Source of the DNA: Pleurotus ostreatus/Saccharomyces cerevisiae fusant
Taxonomy: Eukaryota > Opisthokonta
Reading direction: 5' to 3'
Length of the DNA stretch: 17,415 bases
NCBI GenBank assembly: GCA_024196135.1
Contig: JAMQCK010000704.1
Span: 1-17,415 of the forward strand
Numbering within the stretch: the stretch's first letter is position 1; the number at the start of each line of letters is the position of its first letter. A program made the position numbers and the translations under genes. Below, piece after piece: positions 1 to 8,658 of the stretch. A model generated the notes under the pieces. The model saw only the letters and a program-made list of their open reading frames with translations, had not been told where the DNA came from and searched no databases.

Positions 1-478
1 CGCGGTTCGAGTAGTAGACGGGGTTGCTCGGGTCGAGCGCGATCGCCTTCGTGTACGCCTCAATCGCGTCGTCGTACTTCTTCGCGCTCATGAGGGAGTT
101 CCCCTCTGCCTTGAGCTTGTCCGCCTGCGCCTTCTCCTCCGCCGTCGCGGCCTTCTTGACCTCGGGCTCGGACGCGGCGTTCACGCGGGACCGGGTCTTC
201 ATGAACACATCGAAGATAGTCTGCAGCGTCGCAGGCTTGATGCTGAGCTCCTTCTTCTGCGACTCATTGCTGGGGTCGACGCCAAAGGCCTCGCCGATGC
301 ACTGGACTAGGGAGGGGACACGTATGTCAGTGAGATCGAACGTTCTGGCGATGCAGCGAAGATCACACGCACTGGCGACCTCGAGGGACTCCTTGTCGTC
401 CGCCTTCACCGTCCCATCGTCGATAGACTGGTTGAGAAAGTCGATGATCGCGAGCACCAGGCGCTGAGAGTTCGACAT
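1..478 (-). CDS. SGT2: SGT2-like small glutamine-rich TPR co-chaperone, N-terminal part
   Basis: Exons are 478..373 and 306 to the left edge, so about 137 residues are visible and the C-terminal part is missing. The intron 307..372 (66 nt) has donor GTGCGT, branch CTGAC and acceptor CTAG; removing it joins SLEVA to IQCIGEAFGVD, the conserved N-terminal dimerisation region of SGT2/SGTA. A linker follows, then the start of the first TPR (ADKLKAEGNSLMSAKKYDDA, ending in DPSNPVYYSNR at the edge). In yeast, Sgt2 binds Get4/Get5 through its N-terminus and Hsp70/Hsp90 through its TPRs, handing tail-anchored membrane proteins to the GET pathway in the cytosol. The start is the ATG opening MSNSQRLVLAIIDFLN. 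It is divergent from PRP19 with 171 bp between the two start codons. The C-terminal Gln-rich region cannot be checked here. Confidence 0.9.
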   Translation of the reverse strand, partial: MSNSQRLVLAIIDFLNQSIDDGTVKADDKESLEVASACDLRCIARTFDLTDIRVPSLVQCIGEAFGVDPSNESQKKELSIKPATLQTIFDVFMKTRSRVNAASEPEVKKAATAEEKAQADKLKAEGNSLMSAKKYDDAIEAYTKAIALDPSNPVYYSNR

Positions 479-649
479 CGCGGGCGCGTATAACAAGCCG
501 AAGATGCGCGGTTGGCGCTTGGGGGCGGCGCGGCGCGTCCAAGCGGCACAAGAATTGCCTTTTCGGGCGCCGTTTTTCCTCGAACAAGTTGTCCTCAACG
601 TCCGCGTCGTTGACCACCGAGGCGAGCACCCACTGTCGCCGCCGCCGCC
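479..649. promoter_or_regulatory. Bidirectional promoter region between SGT2 and PRP19
   Basis: These 171 bp separate two divergent start codons, so both promoters and 5' UTRs must lie here or overlap the genes. I see no clear TATA box. A GCCGCCGCC run sits immediately upstream of the PRP19 ATG. The shared-promoter role is inferred from gene layout only. Confidence 0.5.
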
Positions 650-2281
650 ATGTTCTTCTGCGCAATCTCGGGCGAGCCGCCCCAGGAGCCCGTTGTTTCT
701 GCCAAGTCGGGGAAGGTGTACGAGCGCCGGCTTATTGTGAAGTACATTAACGAAAATGGCACCGACCCCGTCACGGGCGACAAGCTGGAGGAGTCGGACC
801 TGATTGCGATAAAAGCTAGTGCGTACAGAGTGCTGTAAACGCGGACGCAGCTAACATGTTGTTTTTGTTAGGCCCAGAAACTGCTCCCCCTCGTCCCCCC
901 ACGCATACCTCCATCCCCGCGCTTTTGCATAGTCTGCAAAACGAGTGGGATGCGCTTGTGCTCGAGACGTACACGCTGCGTCAGCAGTACAACTCGACGC
1001 GTCAGGAGCTGAGCTACGCGCTCTACGCGCAGGATGCGGCCAACCGTGTTGTAGCGCGTCTCATCAAGGAGCGTGACGCGGCAAGAGAGTATGTCATCAG
1101 ACGTGTTGTTCCCTTGTCCCCCCTAACTTACTGCTCCCAGGGCGCTTAACAACATTCAAGCTGGTACTGGCGCCGTCACGTCGCGCCCCGAGGGCGAAGA
1201 TGTTGAGATGGGTGACCAGGAGGAAGAGTCTGGACAGGTTTTCCCCAAAGAAATCGCCGAGAAAATCGACGCAACACAGGCCGAGCTATCTGCACTCCGT
1301 CGCGAGAAGAAGAACACCAAGGGCGGCACAACCGCCGCTGAGGCGAAGACCTTCACCTCCAAGCACACAATCCCCTCCCTGCACGCCTCCTCTCCCGCCG
1401 GCATTACCGCGCTCGCACTCTCGACCTCGAAGCCCACGCAGTTCCTCACTGGCGGCAACGACAAGGTCGTGCAACTCTACGACCGCGCGACGGACAAGGT
1501 GCTTGCGACGCTCAAGGGCCACCAGAAGAAGATCACGCACGTTGCATTCCGCGAGAAGGACGGCGAGTCGCGGCTCATCCTCTCCGCGGGCGCGGACAAG
1601 ATTGCGAAGGCATGGGCCGAAGACGAGGCGTCGGGCGAGTGGGCTCCCCGCGGGACGCTGCGCACGCACAAGGGCGAGGTCACCGGCCTCGCAGTGCACC
1701 CGTCAAAAGCGGTCCTCGCGCTCGCGTCCGCGGACAAGACGTACTCGCTGCACGACCTGAGCCGCCTCGACCAGAAGGAGATCTTCCGCTCCGCGCCCGC
1801 GGACGACGCGTTCTCCGCGCTCGCGATCCACCCGGACGGCGCGCTGCTCGGCTTGGGCACGCCCGGCTCCGCGATCCACATCTACGACATCCGCACGGGC
1901 GCGCCCGTCGCGGCGCTCACGCCCGCGGACGCCGTGCCGTTCACCGTGAACTCGCTGTCGTTCTCGGAGAACGGGTACCACCTGCTCGCGCCGAGCGGCC
2001 TGTCGAGCGTCGCGGTGTGGGACCTGCGCAAGTCGAAGATGACGCAGAACATCCCGCTGGGCGATGACTTCAAGGTGAACCAGGTCGTCTACGATCTCGG
2101 CGCGCAATTCTTTGGTGTGGCGGGGAGCACTGGGGCGCGGTTGTTTGCGCACAAGTCCTGGGAGGAGCTCGTGCGGTTTGAGGAGGGCGGTGAGGTGTCG
2201 GCGTTCACGCTCGCCAAGGACGGTAAGGAGGCATGGGGTGCGACTGGCAGGGAAGTCAGGATTTGGGGCTTGCCAGGCTAG
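650..2281 (+). CDS. PRP19: Pre-mRNA-processing factor 19 (U-box/WD40 E3 ubiquitin ligase)
   Basis: Exons are 650..818, 872..1088 and 1141..2281, giving 508 aa, a usual length for Prp19. Introns are 53 nt (819..871, donor GTGCGT, branch CTAAC) and 52 nt (1089..1140, donor GTATGT, branch CTAAC). The protein starts [17 protein letters not shown], the typical Prp19 U-box opening (about residues 1-70, including the DPVTGDKL stretch). A coiled-coil segment (about 80-135, [20 protein letters not shown] onward) matches the tetramerisation helix of the family. WD40 repeats begin near residue 215 and run to the end, with [11 protein letters not shown] and [13 protein letters not shown] as clear blades. 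In other eukaryotes Prp19 is the core of the nuclear NineTeen complex, activating the spliceosome through Lys63 ubiquitin chains, with roles in DNA repair. The acidic segment [11 protein letters not shown] near residues 147-157 lies between coiled coil and propeller. No broken features were seen. Confidence 0.96.
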
Positions 2282-2794
2282 AGCAGTTGCTAGCTGTATT
2301 GATCTCTTGTAATGCTTGCTGTGATATCATGCGATAACTGTCGCCTGTTTCCAAGGTCCATCTTCTGAAGCAGCCTTATTCTGTCGGAACATCCAGACGA
2401 CCCAGCTTTGAGGCTTTCAACAATGACAAGCTTCTGTACCACTCCCGGTCATGAAAGATGTGAAGGCAATGACCAGACGGTCTTCTACTGGCGTCCTGAG
2501 TCCGGGTCTTCGGTGGGAAATTCCATCCCGCAGGTGAAGCGGTCAAACGCATGCATTGAGCAGACGACATGGCCGCAAATACGGATACAAAACGTCTAGG
2601 TGGATACAGTATTACTGGACGAGAGTCCAGGTGAGTAAGTAGGTACTAGATAGCGTGTAGATGGTTGGTAGCGCTACATTGGTAGCCTCGATAGCGATGA
2701 TGATGATGATACAGTGATCCTGGTAAAACAAACCTGTACAGAGATCCTGGAGACATTCCCCTCCAAACTCTAGAAAAACACCTCCCCAGAGCTC
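2282..2794. other. Convergent intergenic region (3' ends of PRP19 and the unknown gene)
   Basis: These 513 bp lie between two stop codons and should hold both 3' UTRs. The composition is more AT-rich than the flanking genes. A short GAT microsatellite sits at about 2695-2710. The short open frames here show no protein-like features, and I see no RNA gene or mobile element. Confidence 0.5.
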
Positions 2795-5584
2795 CTAATA
2801 AAACACCTCGCGACGCGCCCCCGGAGTCGCGATATAGGCGTCGAAGGGGTGCATCTTGACGTCCCCGTCTTCGTCCCCATCGTCGTCTTCTTCGTCTTCT
2901 TCTTCTTCGTCGTCGTCGTCGTCCTCCAAGACCCCATACCCATACACATACATCTCCACATCCCCGTTCGTCAGCCCCTCCCCGGCGCCGCACCCCTCGA
3001 ATGCCGCCTCGATCAGGTCCTCAAAGGCCGCGACGTCCGGCCCGTCCTCGCCCACCAGCTCCCAGCGAAACTCGTCGAGGAAGTCCGGTGCGCTGAAGCC
3101 GTCCTTCCGCCCGCCGCCGCCGTAGAACTTGCGGACGTGGCGGAAGACGTCGAGGAAGACCTCGGCTTGGACGCGCCTGCCCGCGCCGACGACGTGCTCC
3201 TCGAAGTACTCGATTATGTCCGCGTCGTCGTGCGTGGGGTTCGCGGCGAACCAGGCGAAGATGTTCTTTGCGGGCCAGCGGTGGGTGGGCGGGTGCACGA
3301 GCAAGGGGCTGCGGTGCATAAGGAAGGAGTACTGGGTGGCCTTGCGGGGAGTGCCTTTGGCGTAGTAGGCCCTTTCCGCGTCCTCGATGTACTGGGATGG
3401 TTGGGTCAGCATGCAGGTTGAGGATGCGAGAGGTGGGAGAGACTCACCATCGCGCATCGCTTGTTCATCGCGCGCTCATGCCGCGCCAAGGCCTTGTTGG
3501 ACACGGCTGGGTTGTCCAGGATTCTCAGCAGCCGTACGCGCTCCGCCACGTCGACCTTAGCGGGCGGCTGGGAGTCGTAGGCAGCCAGGAAGGCCTTCCT
3601 CTTCTTCGCCCATGCCTCCTTCTCCTTCTGCGCCAGCAACGCGTCCCAGTCCACCGCCGCCGCCTCCTTGTCCGTCATCGCGTTCGCCCACGCCATGTCG
3701 TCCACGTACTCCGTGTCGTCCTCGTCCTCCTCCTCACCGTCGATGTCCACGACACCATCGTCGGGCACCGCCATCTTCTCCTTCGCCAACAGCGACAAGA
3801 TCAGCATGCGCAGGGTCGGGCGCCCAGCCCGCCTCGGCGGCGCCTCGGATCGCAGAGGCGGCTCCAGGATGACGTGCTGAGGGTGGGTGTAGTCCTCGAG
3901 CTAAAGGATACGAAGTTAGCGTCCAATGCTATTATCGAACGCGTGACGATGCGACGTAAGGATATGTTAATAGCACACAGAATATGCTGATAGCACACAC
4001 AGGATGTGCCGATAGCACTCAGTATGTGCCAATAGAACCCAGCACGTGCTAATGAAAAACACTCAACCGCATCCAACTCACCTGAGAGGGTTGCACCAGA
4101 CGCGGCTTCCACAGCATGACCTGACGGCGCCTATACTCAAGGACCTCCATCACGCGCCGTTTCTGGACAGGTAATCAGACCCTGCAGGCTGTACAAATGA
4201 AGGAGGTTCTGCTCACCATCCTGGCCCGCTGCTCCTGCATGAGGACATCTTCGACCGACTGGGGAGGGTCGGCGGACGACTGCGAGTCGGCGGCAGGGCT
4301 GGGCGGCTGCGAGCCGGGAGCAGGGCTAGATGGCTCGCCGTCAGGGACTTTCGCCGGCTCATTGGCGATGTCCCTCCCGAAGGCGCGCAGAACAGCCGTC
4401 GCGGGCGCGGAGAGCTCATTTGCGGCGCGTTCTCCGACGATGAGACCGGGAGCTTGAGCGATGGGGGTGACGTTCTCGCGACCAGCCGCGGTGGCCTTCT
4501 CCTGAGCGACCGCGGTGGCCTCCTTGCGAGCTGCAGCCGGTGCATCCTCCTGAGCCGCGCCGTCCTCCACCCCTCCTCCCATCCCCGCCGCTGCGGTCAT
4601 ATCCCTTCCCTTCAGCAGCGCCTCGTACTCGGCGATGTCCTCCACGTCGCTTTGCTTCGGCGTGTGTGTCTTGGGCGCGGGGCCGGGCTTTGCGAAGGGC
4701 TTAAGCGTGGCGCTCGGCTTTGTGGGGTCGGAGGCGTGCTTTGCTGGGTCGGAGCTTTGCTTTGTGTGGTCGGTGCTTTGCTCCGCGAGCTCCGGCTGGT
4801 ACTTGGACGGCAGCTTCCGAGTCGCGGGCTTGGCCCCTCCCTTCACCTTGTCCCCTCCCATCACCTTGACCCCGTCCTCCACCTTGACCCCTCCCACCAA
4901 CCCGTACCTCTGAACCGCCGCCTCCTTCCCTTCCCGCACCCCCAACCACCGCGGACCCCACGCGCCACCGAACGCCATCGTCGGGTGGGTAGACTTGCTG
5001 CGGTAGCTGGGCCGCCGCCGGAACATCTCGCGCTTGTCCAGCACCGCGGACGTGTACTCGAGCACCGTGGTCGTGCGCCCGAGCGCCGCGGTCGTGGGCT
5101 CGAGCTCTGTGTTCGCGGACTCGAGCCTCGCGGTCACGCACTCGAGCCCAAGCCGCGACGGCACGCGCAGGAGGGGGCGCGCGGCGGCGCGGGGTAGGTT
5201 CGTGTGCCACTTGGCGTCGTAGTAGATGTCGTCGAAGTGGGCGCGGTTGAGGAAGGGAGTGAGGACAGGGTCGACGAGCTTGGAGGTGGTAGAGAGTGAA
5301 TGGCGTGCAGAAGCGGTGGGTGGCTTGGTGGCCGAGGGTGGCTTGGTGGCCGTGGGTGGCTTGGTGATCGTGGGTGGCTTGGTGGCCGCGTCGTCGATCT
5401 TGCGAGGCGAGTGGCTTGCGAGACGCGGCGCGTCCGCAGAGTGGCAGATCGCGTCGGTCGCGTCGCGCGTCGCGTCGACTGGGTGGCGCGGCGCACCTTC
5501 TGAGTGGCTTTCGTGCTTTGTAGCGTTCCGCGGCGGCGCAGCCGCGGCGGACGAACGAACAGTGTTTGCAGGTACAGAAACCAT
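2795..5584 (-). CDS. Unrecognised 832-aa repeat-containing protein with acidic C-terminal tract
   Basis: Exons are 5584..4217, 4162..4082, 3900..3448 and 3391..2795. The introns (54, 181 and 56 nt) have GTGAG donors, and the phases agree throughout. The start at 5584 lies in a perfect Kozak context (CCACCATGG). I do not recognise the family. Visible parts: a low-complexity Ser/Ala/Thr N-terminus; four TKPPT-type repeats at about residues 66-89; a denser block KLVDPVLTPFLNRAHFDDIY; leucines every seventh residue at 147-182; a Pro/Ala/Ser-rich middle; a basic block KRRVMEVLEYRRRQVMLWKP directly after the first intron; an acidic EEEDEDDTEYVDD stretch; and a Trp/Phe-rich folded-looking C-terminal domain (WPAKNIFAWFAANPTHDDAD onward) ending in 22 residues of Asp/Glu/Gly. 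Charge pattern and basic patches suggest a nuclear protein, but that is inference. The exon 1 frame is supported by its splice junction; the exact start is less certain. Confidence 0.75.
2861..2926 (-). repeat. Acidic Asp/Glu codon tract in the unknown protein
   Basis: Twenty-two consecutive codons encode only Asp, Glu or Gly, near the C-terminus of the unrecognised gene, about 21 residues before the stop. It is built from GAC/GAT/GAA/GAG codons and so looks like a trinucleotide microsatellite at DNA level. Such tracts are common in histone- or RNA-binding nuclear proteins; the function here is not known. Confidence 0.7.
3966..4053. repeat. Degenerate ~20-bp tandem array with hairpin-like units inside intron 2
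   Basis: About four to five units of roughly 20 bp follow the pattern RATAGCACWCAG-N-ATRTGC. Several units contain short inverted arms (GCAC ... GTGC), for example GCACACACAGGATGTGC at 3993..4009 and GCACTCAGTATGTGC at 4015..4029. The array lies inside the 181-nt intron 3901..4081, more than three times the length of its sister introns (54 and 56 nt). The intron's own branch point (CTAAC) and TAG acceptor lie outside the array. Confidence 0.65.
5039..5146 (-). repeat. 21-bp tandem repeat encoding a leucine heptad
   Basis: Imperfect 21-bp units, most starting with a CTCGAG-type leucine-glutamate pair, translate to leucines at residues 147, 154, 161, 168, 175 and 182 of the unknown protein. 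Units read like LESANTE, LEPTTAA, LGRTTTV and LEYTSAV. Periodicity is exact across six leucines, but the units are Thr-rich with one Pro and one Gly, so a stable coiled coil is doubtful. Confidence 0.75.
5316..5387 (-). repeat. Four 18-bp tandem repeats (TKPPT-type hexapeptide)
   Basis: Four consecutive 18-bp units (5316..5333, 5334..5351, 5352..5369, 5370..5387) of the form GTGGGTGGCTTGGTGGCC on the plus strand, with one to two changes each. They encode a Pro/Thr/Lys hexapeptide repeat near residues 66-89 of the unknown minus-strand protein. The length is a multiple of three, so copy-number change would keep the frame. Confidence 0.85.
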
Positions 5585-5717
5585 GGTGGTGGTAGTCAGA
5601 GTGGCGAACCGAACCAAATACCAGCTTTGCTATATTGAATGCGGTCATGCCCCGGCAGGCAGGCAAGCGGCGCCGGTGCTCAGACCAGCGCCTCGTGCCC
5701 TTGGTCGGCATGGTCGG

Positions 5718-5751
5718 CCACCACCATCACCACCACCACCTCCTCCTCCTC
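5718..5751. repeat. CCA/CCT trinucleotide microsatellite
   Basis: A run of CCACCACCATCACC-type triplets followed by TCC repeats, lying 134 bp upstream of the start codon of the unknown minus-strand gene. On the minus strand it is a G/A-rich stretch. Probably a simple-sequence promoter or 5' UTR element. Confidence 0.7.
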
Positions 5752-5903
5752 AACCACGGAGACGCGCCTGCGTCAGCCAGCGCGACGCCGTATTATCGAG
5801 TGACCTGCAATTCTGGCAGCCATAAGGGCCGGGAAGAGGCGAAGAGCGACGCGATTTCTGCATTGCGGGTGGCATGATGGGCAAAGACAAGAACAAAAAC
5901 CGA

Positions 5904-6166
5904 GGTCCGGCAATCCCGCCCAGACGATTGTGCAGCTTAGTAATCATGCAACTGCCATTTTGGGCGAATATACCTCCGAAGCGCGTACTTCAAGTTTACA
6001 AGCTTGTCAGAACCTTGAATGGGCCCAAAAAAGCGTGCAATTTAGGTCACTAGCGAGTTCACCATCGCGTACGGTCGAACTTCTGTTGAGTGTCGTCTTT
6101 CGCGGTCAAAGTGGTGGCGGTGTAATTACTAAGCTGTACGATCGGCTCGGCCCGATGTGCCGGACC
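5904..6166. mobile_element. Candidate non-autonomous element with 41-42 bp terminal inverted repeats (MITE-like)
   Basis: The left arm 5904..5944 and the reverse complement of the right arm 6125..6166 both begin GGTCCGGCA and end CAGCTTAGTAAT. Over 41 aligned positions I count six mismatches and one single-base gap. The centre (about 180 bp) shows no coding potential; weaker similarity may continue inward. Size and structure fit a MITE or foldback element. I do not see a convincing target-site duplication at the outer ends (CCGA on the left, CTCT on the right), so the element is either old or its ends are misplaced. It sits in the promoter shared by the unknown gene and SLX9. Confidence 0.55.
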
Positions 6167-6223
6167 CTCTCCCCCTCGAGCTTTCCTTCCGTTGGAGATC
6201 CATGACCACCGCCATACATTACC

Positions 6224-7421
6224 ATGGTGAGAGGATTCGGTCTATATGCTGAGATACATATGACTGATTTACCATAGCCTAAAGCCTCAAGACGAAGAAC
6301 GGCCGCGCACGATCCGTCAGCCAAATTCTCCCTCGCCCAGCGTCCTTTCGCGGTCCAGGACAACGCGGTCGAACATGTTGAGATTGGCGCAACACCAGAT
6401 GCATCGGTAAGCACATGCCTTCATGAATCTATTCTTTACGTGTGAACAAAATCCCCTAGGCCGAAGAGATCCTCGCATCTATGAACGAGCCTGCACCCAC
6501 AAACCTCGTCAAGAAGGAGAAACTGCAGGCGAAGAAGGAAGCTTTCCTGCAACGTCCGTCTCAATACCTTTCTCCCCCCCCCCCTCCTTGCCAGCCGTTG
6601 CATCCTCCAATGACTTCTACCCTGGATCCTTCTCCCTGCCATGACTCTCGTTCCCTTCACCCTTGCGTCGCCTATTCCCTCCTATCCCCTCTATCCCTCA
6701 TTCCCAATTCTTTCCCTTCATTCCTCCAATCCTCCCACACTGGCTAACCCTCTCCCCTTCCACAGGCCTCTCTTCCTCCCATTCCCCCTACTCCAAATCC
6801 CACGAGCGCCGCGTCAAGCGCAAAGCCCGCGAGCAGCTCGCCAGCGGCTTGGGCGAGATCCAGGCCGTGGTCGACGCGCTTGAAGACGCACAACCGGAAG
6901 TACAAACAATCGCGGAAGCGGGAGCCGGTACTGGTATCGCTGGTGCTGGGAGTGGAAAGCAAGTGGCAACAAACGACTCAACGGCGATGGACACCACTAC
7001 TACAGACGAGCCGAAGAAGAAGCGCAAGCAGAAGGCGGGGATCATTGGGGAGGGGCGCAAGGAGCCGTTAAGTAAGGCGCAGAGAAAGCGGGCTCTGTAA
7101 GTGTTGTTTCCTTTTTTTCTGTCCTTTACTTCTTCCACCTCTTGACCTTCTGTTTCGCCCTTTTACCTCCCTACCATCTCGTCTTTCCCGCCCTACTTCT
7201 CGCTTCCTCCTCTCCCGCTCCTGTCTTCATCTCCCGCTCCTAATAATTCCCCTGTCGTCTTCATCACTCACGCTGGCCCTTTTTACAGACAAGCAGAAAA
7301 AATGCGCCACCCCCTCATCCTCTCCAACCCCAGCTTCGCTGCGGACCCGTTCAAGACAATCCGCACGCATGCGGAGAACACGCTGGAAAAGCACCAGGCG
7401 CCGGCGCCGGCTTCGTCCTGA
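6224..7421 (+). CDS. SLX9: Slx9-like ribosome biogenesis protein
   Basis: Exons are 6224..6226, 6278..6406, 6460..6553, 6766..7096 and 7289..7421, giving 229 aa. The first coding exon is only the ATG, followed directly by donor GTGAGA; splicing gives MPKASRRRTAAHD, a typical basic Slx9 start. Family features: KKEKLQAKKEAFLQRL in the middle, then PYSKSHERRVKRKAREQLA, and a C-terminal block LSKAQRKRAL joined to QAEKMRHPLILSNPSFAADPF and TIRTH. A basic KKKRKQK cluster suits a nucleolar protein. Yeast Slx9 joins pre-40S particles, helps process the ITS1 region of pre-rRNA and supports export of 40S subunits. Introns are 51, 53, 212 and 192 nt; the last two are pyrimidine-rich, and the third has a weak donor (GTCCGT) and a run of eleven Cs. 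An upstream ATG at 6202 opens a short overlapping frame. Confidence 0.88.
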
Positions 7422-7497
7422 TATCGGTGGCACAGTCGTTCGCTCTTAGACTTGCACTTTCCTTTGTATCTTCTGTACTCTACCCTTGCACTGTATC

Positions 7498-7545
7498 CTA
7501 CGTGTACGAGCTTCTACGTGTACAGGCTTCTATGTGAACAGGCTG
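7498..7545. repeat. Three 16-bp tandem repeats
   Basis: Three consecutive 16-bp units, CTACGTGTACGAGCTT, CTACGTGTACAGGCTT and CTATGTGAACAGGCTG, about 80 bp after the SLX9 stop codon, probably in its 3' UTR or just beyond. No function is evident. Confidence 0.8.
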
Positions 7546-7624
7546 GCCTTATAGTCGACTGTTCGCTACTACATATCATCGATTCATCATTCAGTTGTCC
7601 AAGTCCTCACGTCAGTGAGCATGG

Positions 7625-8420
7625 AAAGGTTCCAAAAATTGCGCGTGGTGCCCCCGTAGGGAGTCGGCCCCACGGCGGAGCGGACGCGTCCAGGATGAGG
7701 CCACCACCCAGTTGTTCCGGCGGTCGCTCAGTGCTGGATGAGACTAGCCGGCCCAGTCACGGCCCTAAAGCCGCAACCAGTCGTGCCCGCCCAACCCAAC
7801 ACTGGGTAATGGCCGCCGGAGCCAGGATGCCAACGCCCACGGTGCAGGTGCCAGGAGGACAGGGCCACTAGCGTGGAGCCCACCTATAGCATCGCCGTGC
7901 GGGCGGCGTCAACGCAGAAGCCAGCCGCGTGGGGCTGGCAACTGCGCGAGCTGAGCATCTCCCCTCTCCCCTCACGCCGCGCAGGCCTGTCCCGTGTGGC
8001 GCGCACAGACCGGTCCCCGCCCACCAACCTCTCGGAGCGCTGAATCAAGGACTGCAAGGGCCGCGCAGGAGCTAGATTGTGTGCCGCGCAGGCTCAGCTG
8101 TGTGCCGACGCAGAGGTGTGAGCTGTGGCAACCCAGGCAATGGCTACCCAACCGCCCGAATTGCGGACAACCAAGAACCTATGTGGCAACCCAGAACCCA
8201 CGTGGCAGATCAACCCAGAAGCTGCACGACCGCCCACATCCGATCCTCGGGAGGAGTTCCGGCAGAGCGCACAGGCGCCGGTATGCAAGGGAGCGTGTGG
8301 GGAGTGGTGGTTGAAAGCAAGAAAGCAAGGCGTGGTAGGAGACAATAGCGCCTTTATAAGCGCGCAACCGGCACGTGGCTCGGGCCGGCGCACGGAGGCG
8401 CACGGTCCGTTGGCTATTGT
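7625..8420. other. GC-rich block with TATA-like motif and degenerate repeats; possible LTR/transposon debris
   Basis: The block is non-coding and differs in composition from the AT-richer flanks. A TATA motif (read GCTTATAAAGG on the minus strand, about 8349-8359) is followed on that strand by a pyrimidine-rich stretch, as in many LTR promoters. Between about 8125 and 8225 there are several degenerate copies of a GGCAACCCAG-type motif. A 14-bp stem-loop, CTCACGTCAGTGAG, lies at 7606..7619 just outside. I could not define ends, a target-site duplication or a primer-binding site, so the transposon reading is only a suggestion. Confidence 0.25.
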
Positions 8421-8658
8421 TCTCTTTTTGGATAGCCGCCGTGGCCGATACCGGATTCGCGCGTTATCACGCTTCGCTAACGAAGTCCAAGCGATCGTAC
8501 ATATTCACCGCGAATTTACAGTGTCCCACTGTGTGTCAACGAGGTACATGCGTGTTCGTATGTAGCTACAGCGTAGGGAAATCATGGACCTTATGCTTGC
8601 GGTCCTCTCGCTGCCAGCCTCGCAGAGCGCCTCGCCAGTCTGGCTGCGCGAGGGAGAC

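Larger units (their letters stand above)
5585..6223. promoter_or_regulatory. Divergent promoter region of the unknown gene and SLX9
   Basis: These 639 bp separate two divergent start codons and must carry both promoters. The region contains a CCA/CCT microsatellite at 5718..5751 and the inverted-repeat element at 5904..6166, whose right end is only 57 bp from the SLX9 ATG. Transcription start sites cannot be placed from sequence alone. Confidence 0.5.
7422..8658. other. 1.2-kb convergent intergenic region, no gene recognised
   Basis: The region lies between the stop codons of SLX9 (plus) and the kinase (minus), far longer than a pair of fungal 3' UTRs needs. It holds a 16-bp triplicated repeat at 7498..7545 and a GC-rich block at about 7625-8420. 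The open frames here are low-complexity without recognisable domains, so I call no gene. Confidence 0.5.

Noticed and set aside
3966..4053. CRISPR-like array
   Set aside because: Units are about 20 bp, contiguous without unique spacers, degenerate, and lie within a fungal intron.
4454..5197. Long plus-strand open frame (247 codons) opposite the unknown gene, and a second long minus-strand frame at 4701..5711
   Set aside because: Both are shadows of the GC-rich repeat-containing exon: Arg/His/Gly/Leu-rich, low complexity, without splice links. The 4175..5584 minus frame alone continues through a canonical intron.
5617..5617. Earlier start for the unknown gene at 5617
   Set aside because: The codon there is TTG, not ATG; the ATG at 5584 has an excellent Kozak context.
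6574..6584. Run of eleven Cs in the third SLX9 intron as a sequencing error or frameshift
   Set aside because: It lies inside an intron with a good branch point (CTAAC) and CACAG acceptor, so its length does not affect the protein.
7452..7871. Plus-strand open frame of 139 codons after SLX9
   Set aside because: No recognisable domain, low complexity in its second half, crosses a tandem repeat and a composition boundary; most likely non-coding.
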